NCBI GenBank assembly: GCA_045540715.1
Contig: JAZQHT010000010.1
Location: 1 to 64,000, forward strand
From: UMGS1279 sp045540715
GTDB taxonomy: Bacteria; Bacillota; Clostridia; Oscillospirales; Acutalibacteraceae
Reading direction: 5' to 3'
DNA length: 64,000 nucleotides
The notes below the pieces were generated by a model, which was given only the letters and a program-made list of their open reading frames with translations, had not been told where the DNA came from and did not search any database. The translations under genes were made by a program, and so were the position numbers. Below, piece by piece: positions 24,004-32,436 of this stretch (within the stretch, counting starts at the first letter, position 1; the number at the start of each line of letters is the position of its first letter).

Positions 24004-27000
24004 TTATTCTTCTACTTGTTTTCTTTTACCCAAAATACCCGTTACCAAGGTTAATCCGCCGCTAATGAAGGCAACTGCAAACCATAAGAAGATATTTGCA
24101 GTATCGCCCATTGGTGGGTTGGGGTTAGGTGTTGGGGTGGGCTCTGGAGTTGGAGCAGTATAAACATTATTAAATACTATTTTTTCTGCAACTGCACCAT
24201 CGGTTTTATTAGTAATTGTTACGGTGGGTGTTAAGGTGGCAAGGCCATCGTCTGTTACAACAATTTTAACGTTATAAACTGTTTCGTCGTAAGTAACGTC
24301 AGCATCGTTTAGTTTAACCTCTTCAACCGTGTATAGGTATTCCCCTGCCGCTGTAAATTCTAAAGCAGCAAACTGGAATTTACCGTCTTTAACTTCTACC
24401 GTTTCAATTTCAGCACCCGAATTATCTTTAAGTGTAAACTTAAATTCGCCATTTACAATATCGCGGCCTGTTAAGTTCTTTTCACCTAAAATAACCTTTG
24501 TGATGAGGTTTGGTGTATAGGTATTAACAAACTCAATATTTGTAACAGGTGCATTATCTTTTAGGATAGATTCGATATTATAGGTTAAATTATCGCCTGT
24601 GCCTTTTTCTACGTTAACTGTAATTTTATATACTGCAGTATCGTCTTTAACGCCCGGTAGGTTTGTAGCTTTTTCTTTAATAATATAATACTTTTTGCCA
24701 ACTGTGCTTTCGTTAGTTCTAAATGTAAACTGACCGTTTGCTTGTTTTTGAGTATCGGTTAAGACTTCGTTAGCAAAGTTTTCGTCAGTTTTATATAGTT
24801 CAAAGTAAATTTCATCGGTAGCTAATAGTTCTCTACCTGTCATTTTCTTTGTACCGTTTAGTTCAACTTCGGCTGCATTAAATTCGTATTTATTAGTAAA
24901 GGTTGCGTTATATTCGTTAGAACCACTACCGTTAACATTTGCAGAAACAGAGCCGTCTAGATTATCAACTATTTTAATATTAATTTCTTTAACGGCGGTA
25001 TCGTATTTAACACCATCTTCTGCTAAATTAACCTCTGCAAGATAATAAGTTAGGGTCTCGCCCACTAAATCTGCACCGAAAGACTTAACGTGTTGTAAAT
25101 TACCGCTTGCATTTGTGGGTCCTATTTTTTCAACGTTAATCTTTTGGTTTTGGCCGTCTAACTGATATAATTCAAATTCAAAGCCCGATAAATCTCTGTT
25201 GATACCGGTTTGGTTTTCAAGCACTTTTTGAATATTAATTAAAGCATCTGCAGTACCTGTTACACCATAACGGTTATTAAATACTGTTGTAATAGTATAA
25301 GTTCCGTTATTTAATGCAATATCTGTACCGTAAGGATTTTCGCCGGTTGTCATAGGAGTTGCGGTTGTAACAGAAGCAATTTCTAATTTGCCTAAGTTAA
25401 AGTTATTTACAACCTCAACCTCAAAGCGTTTAGGAATATAGTCGTAGTTTACACCGCCAATTTCGGTTGGAAGCTCAACTATTCTAAACTGATGAACACC
25501 TGCTTTATCAAATATCATATTGCCTATATAATCTGTAAAGCTAAAGGTTTTTGCGTTTTGTGTGCCTAAAACAGTTCTAACCTCGTTATATGGTACCCAG
25601 TGTGTGCCATCAAAATATTCTAACGAGAATTCAAATTTATCGGTATTTAACCACTCACGACCAATTAAGTTTTTAATGCCGTTATGGTTAAAGGAAGCGT
25701 GAGCAGAAGCTACGTCATAAGTATTTGTAACAGTAACTATTGTATTAATATCTTCGTGGATTGTAGTTCTGTTTTGTGTATAGCTATCTCTCCAGAAGCT
25801 TGGTTTATTAACCTCTTTAACGTCAACTGTTGTGCCTTCGGGAATACCACTAATTAAAATAGTTTCGCCGTCTTTAATTGTTAGGCCTGTTAATTTGTTA
25901 TTAACCACAGCAGTATCGGTTCCGTTCACACTTACGTTTGTAAAAGGAGTAGCACTTGTAAAGGTTACTTCTAATTCAAATTCGCCGTTATATTCTGTAA
26001 CACCAATATTATTTGGTAAAACAACATCTTTGTGAATCATTAAATTGCCGTGAGATACAGGAAGATTTAAGAATTCAACGTTGTTAAATGCATTTGCTAA
26101 AACTGTGCCGGTATCGTTAGTTTTAGAACCAACCGTCCAGCCCTGCTTTAAGCTTTCGGTTACGGTGTAGGTTGTGCCTACAGGTAAATCTGCAATATAA
26201 ATTGTTTCTCCCGGTTTTAAGTTGTAAGTAATAGTTCCGCTAATAACAAGGGCATCTGCAATATAAATACCGTTTGCATCATATACGGGATATTCGTTTG
26301 CTAGAGTACTGCCTGCAGGGGCAGTTAGCGCTATATTAAAGGTAAACTCTTCGTTAGCGCCAAGACCGTCAACCTCAACAGATTTTGTTAATTTTATGCC
26401 GCTTGCTTGAGTTATTGAGAAAGTACCGTTATTACCTAAGCAGGCATCTGCGTGAACGGTGCCGTCATCTAAAAATACAACTGCGGGATAATTTGAATAG
26501 TTAAGTGTTTTGGTTGGGTGCTCTTTTGTGGCGGTTGTTAAATCTTCGCCAACCTTTGCAATATGGAAATCGTGTCCGCTTGGGTCTTCTAATAGACGAT
26601 GAACGGTGTCTTTTGGAATATACCAAGTATTATCATTATTTTTAATAGCTAATTTTATTGTATCTTTATGAATTGGAACGTATTTGTATTCCATAGTTGC
26701 ACTATCAAGTGCGGTGCTACTGGTTGTAAATACCGCTACTTGAGTGTAATAGGTGCTATTTTCGTTTCTAGGATCGGCGGTAACTAATTTATAGGTTGTG
26801 CCGTCTAATTCGTAAATTAGGGCATTATGAGTGTAATAATAGCGTTCGTTTTCTTTGCTGGGCTCAAACTTTAACCAAGCGGCATCGTGGCTATCAACCA
26901 AAACAGATGGCTCGTGAGTGTGTTCGCGCCAAGCGTTTGAATAGAAGGTATAAACGCCGTTATTTTTGTGTGGGTAGCTTTCGTTAACTTCTGCTTCATA

Positions 27001-29013
27001 TTCTGCTACCTTTTCGGCAACGTTAATGCGGTTAATATCGTCGCGAAGTCCCACTTCAAACAATAAGCGAATTGGCTCGTCTGCGCCGTTAACACTCATT
27101 TTAAAGTTTGTGCCGTTTTCTAAACTATCGCCGTCGAAGGTGATTTCGTAATTAACTGTTGGAATTAAAGCTGCAGGGATTTTATAAATAACAGTTTGAT
27201 GTGCTTTATCAATATGCTCGTGAATCTGAACACTGATGTGAAGCATATCGGTTTTATTAAATTCTTCGTCGCTTCCAACCGTTCCCATAAAGCCGTAAGA
27301 TTTGTTTGCATAAACAGCATTAGCTGGACGATAATTGTAATTTACGCCGTTCCAATAACCAATATATTTGCCATTGGCATCTGCGTACCAACCAATGTAG
27401 TTAGAAAATTCACCTGTTGCGCTATTATAGTAAAGTTGACCATCTTTAATCGCTTGAGAAGCAACAGATTTTGCTTCGTCGGCAGTAATGCCTAAACGAG
27501 ATTCGATAGATACTAAAAATGCGCGTCCTTCTTCATTAAGGTTATCTAGGTTGCCACCCGAAATATCACCCAACGTACCGCTAAAGATTTCTTTTGCAAT
27601 TGCAGAGCCCGGATAAAGCTTGCCATCTACAGTTATACCTTTAATATCTTTAACCTGCATAAATGGGCCTAGTTCATCATTGAAGGTAATATAACCGTTT
27701 AGGTGGTGCTTACCATCGTCAACTAAGGTTGGATAATATTTAGATTGAATAATAATTTGATTAACAATGCTACCAAACGCGTTAACCAATGCGGTATCGC
27801 TGGAAGCTAGGAAGTTTTCTGTAACGTAGTTCTTTTCTAAGCCCTTAACTACGGGTACTGTAAAGTTAACCGCATTGTTTTGGCTGTTTCTTACTGTTTG
27901 GGTAATGTTTGCGCTGCTTCCGTTTTGAGCATTTACATATTCGTTCCATAAAGTTGTATATGGTGTTGAGGCATTTTGTGGGTCTAAAATTGCCATAGCG
28001 TATGCTGAGTTACCAACGTTTAAACCTAAGGTGTAAAATAGTGGTGCACGGCCATATTTTGTTTGCATAACGTTTTTAGCATAAGCACAAGAAAGTTGAG
28101 TTAAATAAACTTCACGAGCAGAAGTGCTTGAAGAAGAACCTGTGCCAAACTGCGAAGTGCCAACGTTATTAAAGCTTGCGGTAGCCGCTGTTGGAGCGCC
28201 GTCGCTCATTAATACCATAACCGGCATACGAACGGTGCCTGCTTGTGGACCGCTTGTAATTACGGTATCGGTTACGTCGTTAAATTCGTCAACTGCAAGT
28301 TGAATACCTGCTTGAATATAGGTTGCTCCGTTTGCAGCTTTAGAGGGAGTTCTATTATTTGCTAAAACTCCGCGTGCAACAGAAACGGTATCGTTAGAGT
28401 AATTTAAAAATGTTGCGTTATTATTGCCAACACCCTCGTATCTGTCAAGCGGTAATAAAACGGTTGCAGATTGAGTTAAACCATAAGTATCGCTATTATA
28501 ACTTGCACGTGTGCCTGCATAAACAACAACGCCTATACGGTTATTTAGGTTAAGGTCGTTTAACTTTTTAATTGCGGTATTTGTTGAATTAATCATACTT
28601 GTCATAGAAGCATTTGACATACTGTTTGAAAGGTCTAAAACAAATATGGTATCTGTGGGTATTGCCGAATAACCAACTATTGATTTATTAGAGGCAATTG
28701 CGGAAAGTGCAACCAAGAAATTATCGCCCTTTTCTGTAAAATCAATATTATATGGGTTTATGCCGTCTTCTAATGCGGCGTTAAAATCATCTGCATTTAA
28801 AAATACTGATTTATCGCCCCAAACACCACCGGCATTTTCGGTGTTAAGTACGGTTTTGCCAAAATAATTTTGCCAATCAGTCATGGTTGAAGGGTCAACC
28901 ACTCTATTGTCCACTACGGGTTCTGCGGCAAATGCGCCAAAAGTAAACATTTGAGCAATTAATGCTAAAGTTACTACAACGGCCACTAGCCTTTTAGTAA
29001 ATCTTTTTTTCAT
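24004..29013 (-). CDS. Wall-anchored VWA-domain pilin/adhesin-like protein
   Basis: The 1669-residue surface protein has a signal peptide (to about residue 30) and a VWA domain (about 118-400) with a full MIDAS site, D127-L-S129-N-S131, and VLMSDGAPT. A long middle region follows. From about residue 1100, four Spy0128/FctA-type pilin domains each show a Lys before LTGR or L.GRE and a late F.N.Y, residues that form internal isopeptide bonds in known pilins. A Pro-rich linker leads to PPMGD, a hydrophobic helix and KRKQ, a sorting signal of the NPxTGD kind. It resembles tip pilins that bind host or food surfaces. No sortase gene is in the window. AGGAGG for its start lies inside the end of the upstream gene. 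Confidence 0.85.
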   Translation of the reverse strand: MKKRFTKRLVAVVVTLALIAQMFTFGAFAAEPVVDNRVVDPSTMTDWQNYFGKTVLNTENAGGVWGDKSVFLNADDFNAALEDGINPYNIDFTEKGDNFLVALSAIASNKSIVGYSAIPTDTIFVLDLSNSMSNASMTSMINSTNTAIKKLNDLNLNNRIGVVVYAGTRASYNSDTYGLTQSATVLLPLDRYEGVGNNNATFLNYSNDTVSVARGVLANNRTPSKAANGATYIQAGIQLAVDEFNDVTDTVITSGPQAGTVRMPVMVLMSDGAPTAATASFNNVGTSQFGTGSSSSTSAREVYLTQLSCAYAKNVMQTKYGRAPLFYTLGLNVGNSAYAMAILDPQNASTPYTTLWNEYVNAQNGSSANITQTVRNSQNNAVNFTVPVVKGLEKNYVTENFLASSDTALVNAFGSIVNQIIIQSKYYPTLVDDGKHHLNGYITFNDELGPFMQVKDIKGITVDGKLYPGSAIAKEIFSGTLGDISGGNLDNLNEEGRAFLVSIESRLGITADEAKSVASQAIKDGQLYYNSATGEFSNYIGWYADANGKYIGYWNGVNYNYRPANAVYANKSYGFMGTVGSDEEFNKTDMLHISVQIHEHIDKAHQTVIYKIPAALIPTVNYEITFDGDSLENGTNFKMSVNGADEPIRLLFEVGLRDDINRINVAEKVAEYEAEVNESYPHKNNGVYTFYSNAWREHTHEPSVLVDSHDAAWLKFEPSKENERYYYTHNALIYELDGTTYKLVTADPRNENSTYYTQVAVFTTSSTALDSATMEYKYVPIHKDTIKLAIKNNDNTWYIPKDTVHRLLEDPSGHDFHIAKVGEDLTTATKEHPTKTLNYSNYPAVVFLDDGTVHADACLGNNGTFSITQASGIKLTKSVEVDGLGANEEFTFNIALTAPAGSTLANEYPVYDANGIYIADALVISGTITYNLKPGETIYIADLPVGTTYTVTESLKQGWTVGSKTNDTGTVLANAFNNVEFLNLPVSHGNLMIHKDVVLPNNIGVTEYNGEFELEVTFTSATPFTNVSVNGTDTAVVNNKLTGLTIKDGETILISGIPEGTTVDVKEVNKPSFWRDSYTQNRTTIHEDINTIVTVTNTYDVASAHASFNHNGIKNLIGREWLNTDKFEFSLEYFDGTHWVPYNEVRTVLGTQNAKTFSFTDYIGNMIFDKAGVHQFRIVELPTEIGGVNYDYIPKRFEVEVVNNFNLGKLEIASVTTATPMTTGENPYGTDIALNNGTYTITTVFNNRYGVTGTADALINIQKVLENQTGINRDLSGFEFELYQLDGQNQKINVEKIGPTNASGNLQHVKSFGADLVGETLTYYLAEVNLAEDGVKYDTAVKEINIKIVDNLDGSVSANVNGSGSNEYNATFTNKYEFNAAEVELNGTKKMTGRELLATDEIYFELYKTDENFANEVLTDTQKQANGQFTFRTNESTVGKKYYIIKEKATNLPGVKDDTAVYKITVNVEKGTGDNLTYNIESILKDNAPVTNIEFVNTYTPNLITKVILGEKNLTGRDIVNGEFKFTLKDNSGAEIETVEVKDGKFQFAALEFTAAGEYLYTVEEVKLNDADVTYDETVYNVKIVVTDDGLATLTPTVTITNKTDGAVAEKIVFNNVYTAPTPEPTPTPNPNPPMGDTANIFLWFAVAFISGGLTLVTGILGKRKQVEE

Positions 29014-29016
29014 TTA

Positions 29017-29379
29017 TTATACCTCCTTCGCTTCATTTAAAGGGTTATCGTTTGAAATAATTTTAAGTCGTTTTTTATTTTTGCATAGTGCGATATCGTC
29101 ATCTTTATTTAAGTAGTATTTACAATCAGCACACCAGCCATCACCTTCGGTGTTATCGTGTGTTTTATAATGCTCGCAAGCATCTTGTATTCTTGTTACA
29201 AATGGTCTGCCGCAACTACTGTATTGTGGGTTTTTCAAAAAATCAGGTAGTATTGGCATTGGGCTTTCTAAAAAGCGGTCGCTTTCTGAATAATAGCCGT
29301 AATATATTGTAAATTCGGTTTCGCCTACTTTTATAACTTTATATAGGTCCCCTTCTTTGGGTAAGTGTTTTTTCGCCAT
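29017..29379 (-). CDS. Small Cys/His-rich protein coupled to the VWA adhesin
   Basis: I do not recognise this 120-residue protein. The C-terminal half holds a probable metal site: C-E-H, then C-A-D-C and a further Cys (ACEHYK, GWCADCKYYL, ALCKNK). The N-terminal half is beta-rich (YKVIKVGETEFTIYYGYY). It has no signal peptide, so it acts inside the cell. Its stop is three bases before the adhesin start, which points to a joint role such as regulation or assembly. Its own ribosome site is buried in a 12-bp hairpin, so its synthesis, and perhaps that of the adhesin, may be switched at the RNA level. Confidence 0.7.
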   Translation of the reverse strand: MAKKHLPKEGDLYKVIKVGETEFTIYYGYYSESDRFLESPMPILPDFLKNPQYSSCGRPFVTRIQDACEHYKTHDNTEGDGWCADCKYYLNKDDDIALCKNKKRLKIISNDNPLNEAKEV

Positions 29380-29387
29380 AAAAAATC

Positions 29388-29422
29388 CCCCTATACTTTT
29401 TTCTTTAATTAAAGTATAGGGG
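29388..29422 (-). promoter_or_regulatory. Hairpin hiding the ribosome site of the Cys-rich gene
   Basis: A perfect 12-bp inverted repeat (CCCCTATACTTT/AAAGTATAGGGG) has an 11-nt loop. On the minus transcript its 3' arm contains the AGGGG of the ribosome site, eight bases before the ATG. It could also be a DNA operator. Confidence 0.65.
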
Positions 29423-29471
29423 AAATTAAATTTAAAAACACTACACCAAAAATATTTTATTTGGGTAGTAA

Positions 29472-29500
29472 ATTATATTGCATTTAAAGTGTTTTGGCAA
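29472..29500 (-). promoter_or_regulatory. Promoter of the Cys-rich/VWA operon
   Basis: TTGCCA and TATAAT are 17 nt apart on minus, directly after the stop of the LuxR-type gene. The leader is about 85 nt and includes the hairpin. Confidence 0.8.
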
Positions 29501-29502
29501 AA

Positions 29503-30729
29503 TTATACGTAATTATGTAATTCAGAGCGCGAAGAAGCACCCGTCTTATCCATAACGCTTCGTATTGCTTGCTTTATTGCATTAACCGAAATACCAAGGC
29601 GGTCGGCAATTTCTTTATTAGATAAACCGTAAATTGCAAGCTTTGCAATTTCGCGTTCGCGAAGTGAAAGATTATCTGAAAGGCGCTTCTTCATAACTGC
29701 ATTATGAAGTTTAATCCAGCCGCTGTTAATGGTTTTAGAAAGCTTTTTAATTTCTATTAAGGCCTTTTCGTCAACGCTTAATAGATAATCATCTAACAGG
29801 TTGCCTAGTCGGTTACGATATTCCGCAAGAGGTAAATAAAGACGGTCTTTAATTAAAGAATCAACCGCTTTTTTAACGTGTTTTTTGGCTAGTTCGTCTT
29901 CACCTGCAATATGGTAAGCCGCCGCACACATAAGGCGTAAATAGTTTTCGTTAATTATATTACCTTCAAAAATTGCCTGTGCAATTAGGGGCTCAACAAT
30001 AAGCGGAATTATTCTTATAAACTCTAGCTTTGGAATATTATGCTGAATACAAGCATCGTCGCGAGTCATTATATACAAGTATTTTACGTAATGAAAACGA
30101 GCAATTGCCTGCATATTTTGCGGTAAATATGTAAAATCGCCACGTCTAAACCAATCGGGAAAAAGCGAGCCATCGTAAGCAGAGCTTGCGTTTACGGCAC
30201 ATAAAAACTCAATAATTTCTTTTTCGGCTTTATTAGTGGTTTTAAACTCTTTTAAAAAGTTTTGCGCTTTATACCAATTTTCAACGTCGCCCATTGCGGT
30301 TGCGCATAAAGAAAGCTGACTGCCAATAAGTGTGTGTTGCAAAAAACCGCCTTTTGTATCAATATATTTTAATGCAATATTTAAAGATTTTTGAATTTCT
30401 CCGCGATAAAAAAGTAATTGCATATTAAAAATATCTTTAGCAATAGGACGATCTTTGAGTCCATCTAAAATTTCGGCCGCCATACCATCACGTTTATAAC
30501 GGTGCATAAAAAAAACAAACTGACTTTGGTCTAATTGATCCACTAGTTCACGCTTCGCACGATAAGAACTTCCTCTACCATCTATTGGCTTTTGGCTAAA
30601 TTCGGGTATTAGCCACTCGCGTCCATGCCTTTCAGCACCTACTACAGCACCAATTTTGCAAAGGTCTTGCACACGACGTGCACTAACCCCCCACTTTTCG
30701 CTTATTTCTTTTGCAGTTAGATAGCGCAT
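29503..30729 (-). CDS. Two-headed regulator: N-terminal HTH plus C-terminal LuxR HTH
   Basis: The 408-residue protein starts with an excisionase/MerR-like helix-turn-helix (YLTAKEISEKWGVSARRVQD, then a wing). A helical, TPR-like middle follows (about 90-330). A LuxR-type HTH closes it (LSLREREIAKLAIYGLSNKE, IADRLGISVNAIKQAI). Two DNA-binding heads around a helical sensor are unusual. The ATG at 30729 follows GGGTGAA, and an in-frame GTG four codons earlier is less likely. It lies directly before the adhesin operon and may control it. Two CGTTTAAACG palindromes sit in its own leader. Confidence 0.8.
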   Translation of the reverse strand: MRYLTAKEISEKWGVSARRVQDLCKIGAVVGAERHGREWLIPEFSQKPIDGRGSSYRAKRELVDQLDQSQFVFFMHRYKRDGMAAEILDGLKDRPIAKDIFNMQLLFYRGEIQKSLNIALKYIDTKGGFLQHTLIGSQLSLCATAMGDVENWYKAQNFLKEFKTTNKAEKEIIEFLCAVNASSAYDGSLFPDWFRRGDFTYLPQNMQAIARFHYVKYLYIMTRDDACIQHNIPKLEFIRIIPLIVEPLIAQAIFEGNIINENYLRLMCAAAYHIAGEDELAKKHVKKAVDSLIKDRLYLPLAEYRNRLGNLLDDYLLSVDEKALIEIKKLSKTINSGWIKLHNAVMKKRLSDNLSLREREIAKLAIYGLSNKEIADRLGISVNAIKQAIRSVMDKTGASSRSELHNYV

Positions 30730-30746
30730 TATTTCACCCACTTTTC

Positions 30747-30775
30747 TTCGTTTAAACGAAAATTGCGTTTAAACG
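30747..30775. promoter_or_regulatory. Tandem CGTTTAAACG palindromes, probable operator pair
   Basis: Two perfect 10-bp palindromes are centred 17 bp apart; the one nearer the gene extends to 14 bp (TTCGTTTAAACGAA). They lie just downstream of the predicted start of transcription, where a bound protein would block the gene. Self-repression is the simplest reading. Confidence 0.65.
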
Positions 30776-30790
30776 AAATCTTCTATAAAA

Positions 30791-30819
30791 ATTTTAGCAT
30801 ATTGTTTTAAAAAATGCAA
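30791..30819 (-). promoter_or_regulatory. Promoter of the LuxR-type regulator
   Basis: TTGCAT and TAAAAT lie 17 nt apart on minus. The -35 matches only 3 of 6. Confidence 0.5.
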
Positions 30820-30827
30820 CAAAAAAA

Positions 30828-30848
30828 CAGAGTGTATTTTACACTCTG
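30828..30848 (-). terminator. Terminator of the GtrA-DRTGG-PHP operon
   Basis: A 9-bp stem (CAGAGTGTA/TACACTCTG) has a 3-nt loop, followed on minus by T7. Confidence 0.85.
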
Positions 30849-30860
30849 CTTTTGCATTAT

Positions 30861-31580
30861 TTACTTACCTTTTTTAATTTTTTCTATTACTGCATTGTGG
30901 GTTAAAAAGTCAAGTTCGATTTTATTGTTAGGTGCGGAAACATTACCTAAATAATGAGCATCGGAATCTTTTAAAACCAGGCAGTCTTTTAAATAAGGAA
31001 ACTGCTCTTTAAGTTTTTCAAAACGCATTTCGTTATTTATTTCAACCGTTTTAAAATTACACTCAGGCGGAATAAAACCCAGGTTTGAAAAAAGCGAGTT
31101 TGAGGTTTTATCTATGTGCGCCGGCATTGCTACCCCACCAAATTCATTAGCCATTAAAAAGGCCCTTGCAAAATCAATATCGGTTGCGTTTATAAGTAAA
31201 TTTGGTTCAATATCAATAACGTTATCGTTTTGGTCGTAAATTTCTTGAGTTCCAAAAATTTCGGGATTGTTTTTAACCTTAATTAAATGCTTATACACTT
31301 CTTTATCAAAGGCTAATGCATTTTCAAGTGCAGGAAATAAACACACAACGTGCACTTCTTCTGCGGTTGTAAGTTCCATACCCGGTATAAACAAAATACC
31401 ATATTCTTCACACGCCGCCGCAGTTGCAGGACAATTTCTTGCGGTGTTATGGTCGGTTAATGCAATAATATCTAATTCTTGCACGGCCGCCATACCCGCA
31501 ATATTGCAAGGCGTATTATCTTTATCGCCACAAGGAGATAAAGCCGAGTGTATATGTAAATCGTAAGAAAAACGGGGCAT
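30861..31580 (-). CDS. PHP-domain metal-dependent phosphoesterase
   Basis: The 239-residue protein has the PHP motifs DLHIHSALSPCGD near the N-terminus and ALTDHNTARN after it. GVAMPAHIDK and LKDSDAHYLG supply the later ligands. It differs clearly from the PHP protein at 22253. In many Clostridia such a gene follows a DRTGG-domain gene, often beside hydrogenase or redox genes; here only the DRTGG partner remains. Its ATG shares one base with the DRTGG stop (TAATG). The substrate is unknown. Confidence 0.8.
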   Translation of the reverse strand: MPRFSYDLHIHSALSPCGDKDNTPCNIAGMAAVQELDIIALTDHNTARNCPATAAACEEYGILFIPGMELTTAEEVHVVCLFPALENALAFDKEVYKHLIKVKNNPEIFGTQEIYDQNDNVIDIEPNLLINATDIDFARAFLMANEFGGVAMPAHIDKTSNSLFSNLGFIPPECNFKTVEINNEMRFEKLKEQFPYLKDCLVLKDSDAHYLGNVSAPNNKIELDFLTHNAVIEKIKKGK

Positions 31581-31906
31581 TAATTAAGCTCCTTATAAAT
31601 TTTTAATGCAGTTTCAAAAATGGGTTCTTCGCTTCCTAAAATAGTTAGATTTTCATCTTTTGCTTTGTTAAGTAAATTTTCATCGGGCTTTGTGTTTTCT
31701 GCAAGCACAATAACACCAATATCAACAAGCACTGCAACCGCTGCAGAATTTATATTACCCATAACGGTTACCCATGCGCTATCGGGTTTGCCTTTGCCCA
31801 TTACAACCGAAAGTAAATCGCAACAATAAACACCGGTTATTTCTTTATCTTCACCCTCATTGTAAACCTTTAAATTTAATTTCTCTGCTAAAACTAATGC
31901 TTTCAT
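31580..31906 (-). CDS. DRTGG-domain protein
   Basis: The 108-residue protein is a single DRTGG-like domain (ITGVYCCDLLSVVMGKGKPD, then AWVTVMGNINSAAVAV). In HPr kinase and pyrophosphatase relatives this fold is a small regulatory unit that may sense a ligand. Free-standing copies in Clostridia usually pair with PHP-domain genes, as here. The gene is joined to the PHP gene by a one-base overlap and starts 2 nt after GtrA ends. It has no catalytic residues that I can recognise. Confidence 0.75.
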   Translation of the reverse strand: MKALVLAEKLNLKVYNEGEDKEITGVYCCDLLSVVMGKGKPDSAWVTVMGNINSAAVAVLVDIGVIVLAENTKPDENLLNKAKDENLTILGSEEPIFETALKIYKELN

Positions 31907-31908
31907 AA

Positions 31909-32334
31909 TTATTTGCTCTCTTCTTTTTTATATTTAAACACAATAAAACGTTGTCCTAAATAATTAAGGCCTGTAAAAAGCACCATACCAACCGCAAGTG
32001 CTATATTTTTTCTTATAGTATCATTTTGACCCAGCAAAATATAATTTACAAAGGGTTCTGCTAAACCATAAGCAATTATATGACAAACCGCTACGTTTAT
32101 TGCAAAAATAATAACCTCTTTAATGCTTTTACCTTTTTGTTTAAAGGTGAAAAATTTATTTAAAAAATAACTTACTATGCTACCGATTATAAGGTTTGAA
32201 AGGTTTGCCACCCAATAATCCGCTTTAAACAAATTAAGCAACATAAATTGAATACCGCCGCCTATTAAGGTATTTATAATACCTACCAAAATAAATTTTA
32301 AGGTAGCCAAATCTATAAACTTTTTTAGAAACAT
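31909..32334 (-). CDS. GtrA-like membrane protein
   Basis: The 141-residue protein has four membrane helices and the GtrA pattern: FILVGIINTLIGGGIQF, then NLIIGSIVSYFLNKFFTF, and a closing NYLGQRFIVFKYKK. GtrA-type proteins are thought to help move lipid-linked sugars across the membrane for cell-surface glycans. No glycosyltransferase partner is next to it. It is the first gene of the GtrA-DRTGG-PHP operon, an odd pairing that may reflect shared transcription only. Confidence 0.85.
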   Translation of the reverse strand: MFLKKFIDLATLKFILVGIINTLIGGGIQFMLLNLFKADYWVANLSNLIIGSIVSYFLNKFFTFKQKGKSIKEVIIFAINVAVCHIIAYGLAEPFVNYILLGQNDTIRKNIALAVGMVLFTGLNYLGQRFIVFKYKKEESK

Positions 32335-32361
32335 ATAATTCTCCCTAACGTTTATAGTATT

Positions 32362-32390
32362 AGTATAACAAATATAAATATTATTTGCAA
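32362..32390 (-). promoter_or_regulatory. Promoter of the GtrA operon
   Basis: TTGCAA and TATACT are 17 nt apart on minus. Confidence 0.65.
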
Positions 32391-32402
32391 GGTGGGTAAA
32401 AA

Positions 32403-32427
32403 AAGAACCGCAATTACTGCGGTTCTT
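32403..32427 (-). terminator. Terminator of the sugar ABC ATPase gene
   Basis: A 10-bp stem (AAGAACCGCA/TGCGGTTCTT) has a 5-nt loop and a T-run on minus. The ATPase stop codon lies 10 bp upstream. Confidence 0.85.
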
Positions 32428-32436
32428 AAAAATTTA

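Noticed and set aside
27196..27495. Plus-strand frame inside the VWA adhesin gene
   Set aside because: It is a shadow frame of the adhesin coding strand with no start signals.
29503..30729. Site-specific recombinase accessory (excisionase) based on the N-terminal HTH
   Set aside because: The protein is 408 residues with a LuxR HTH, and no integrase, att site or phage gene is nearby.
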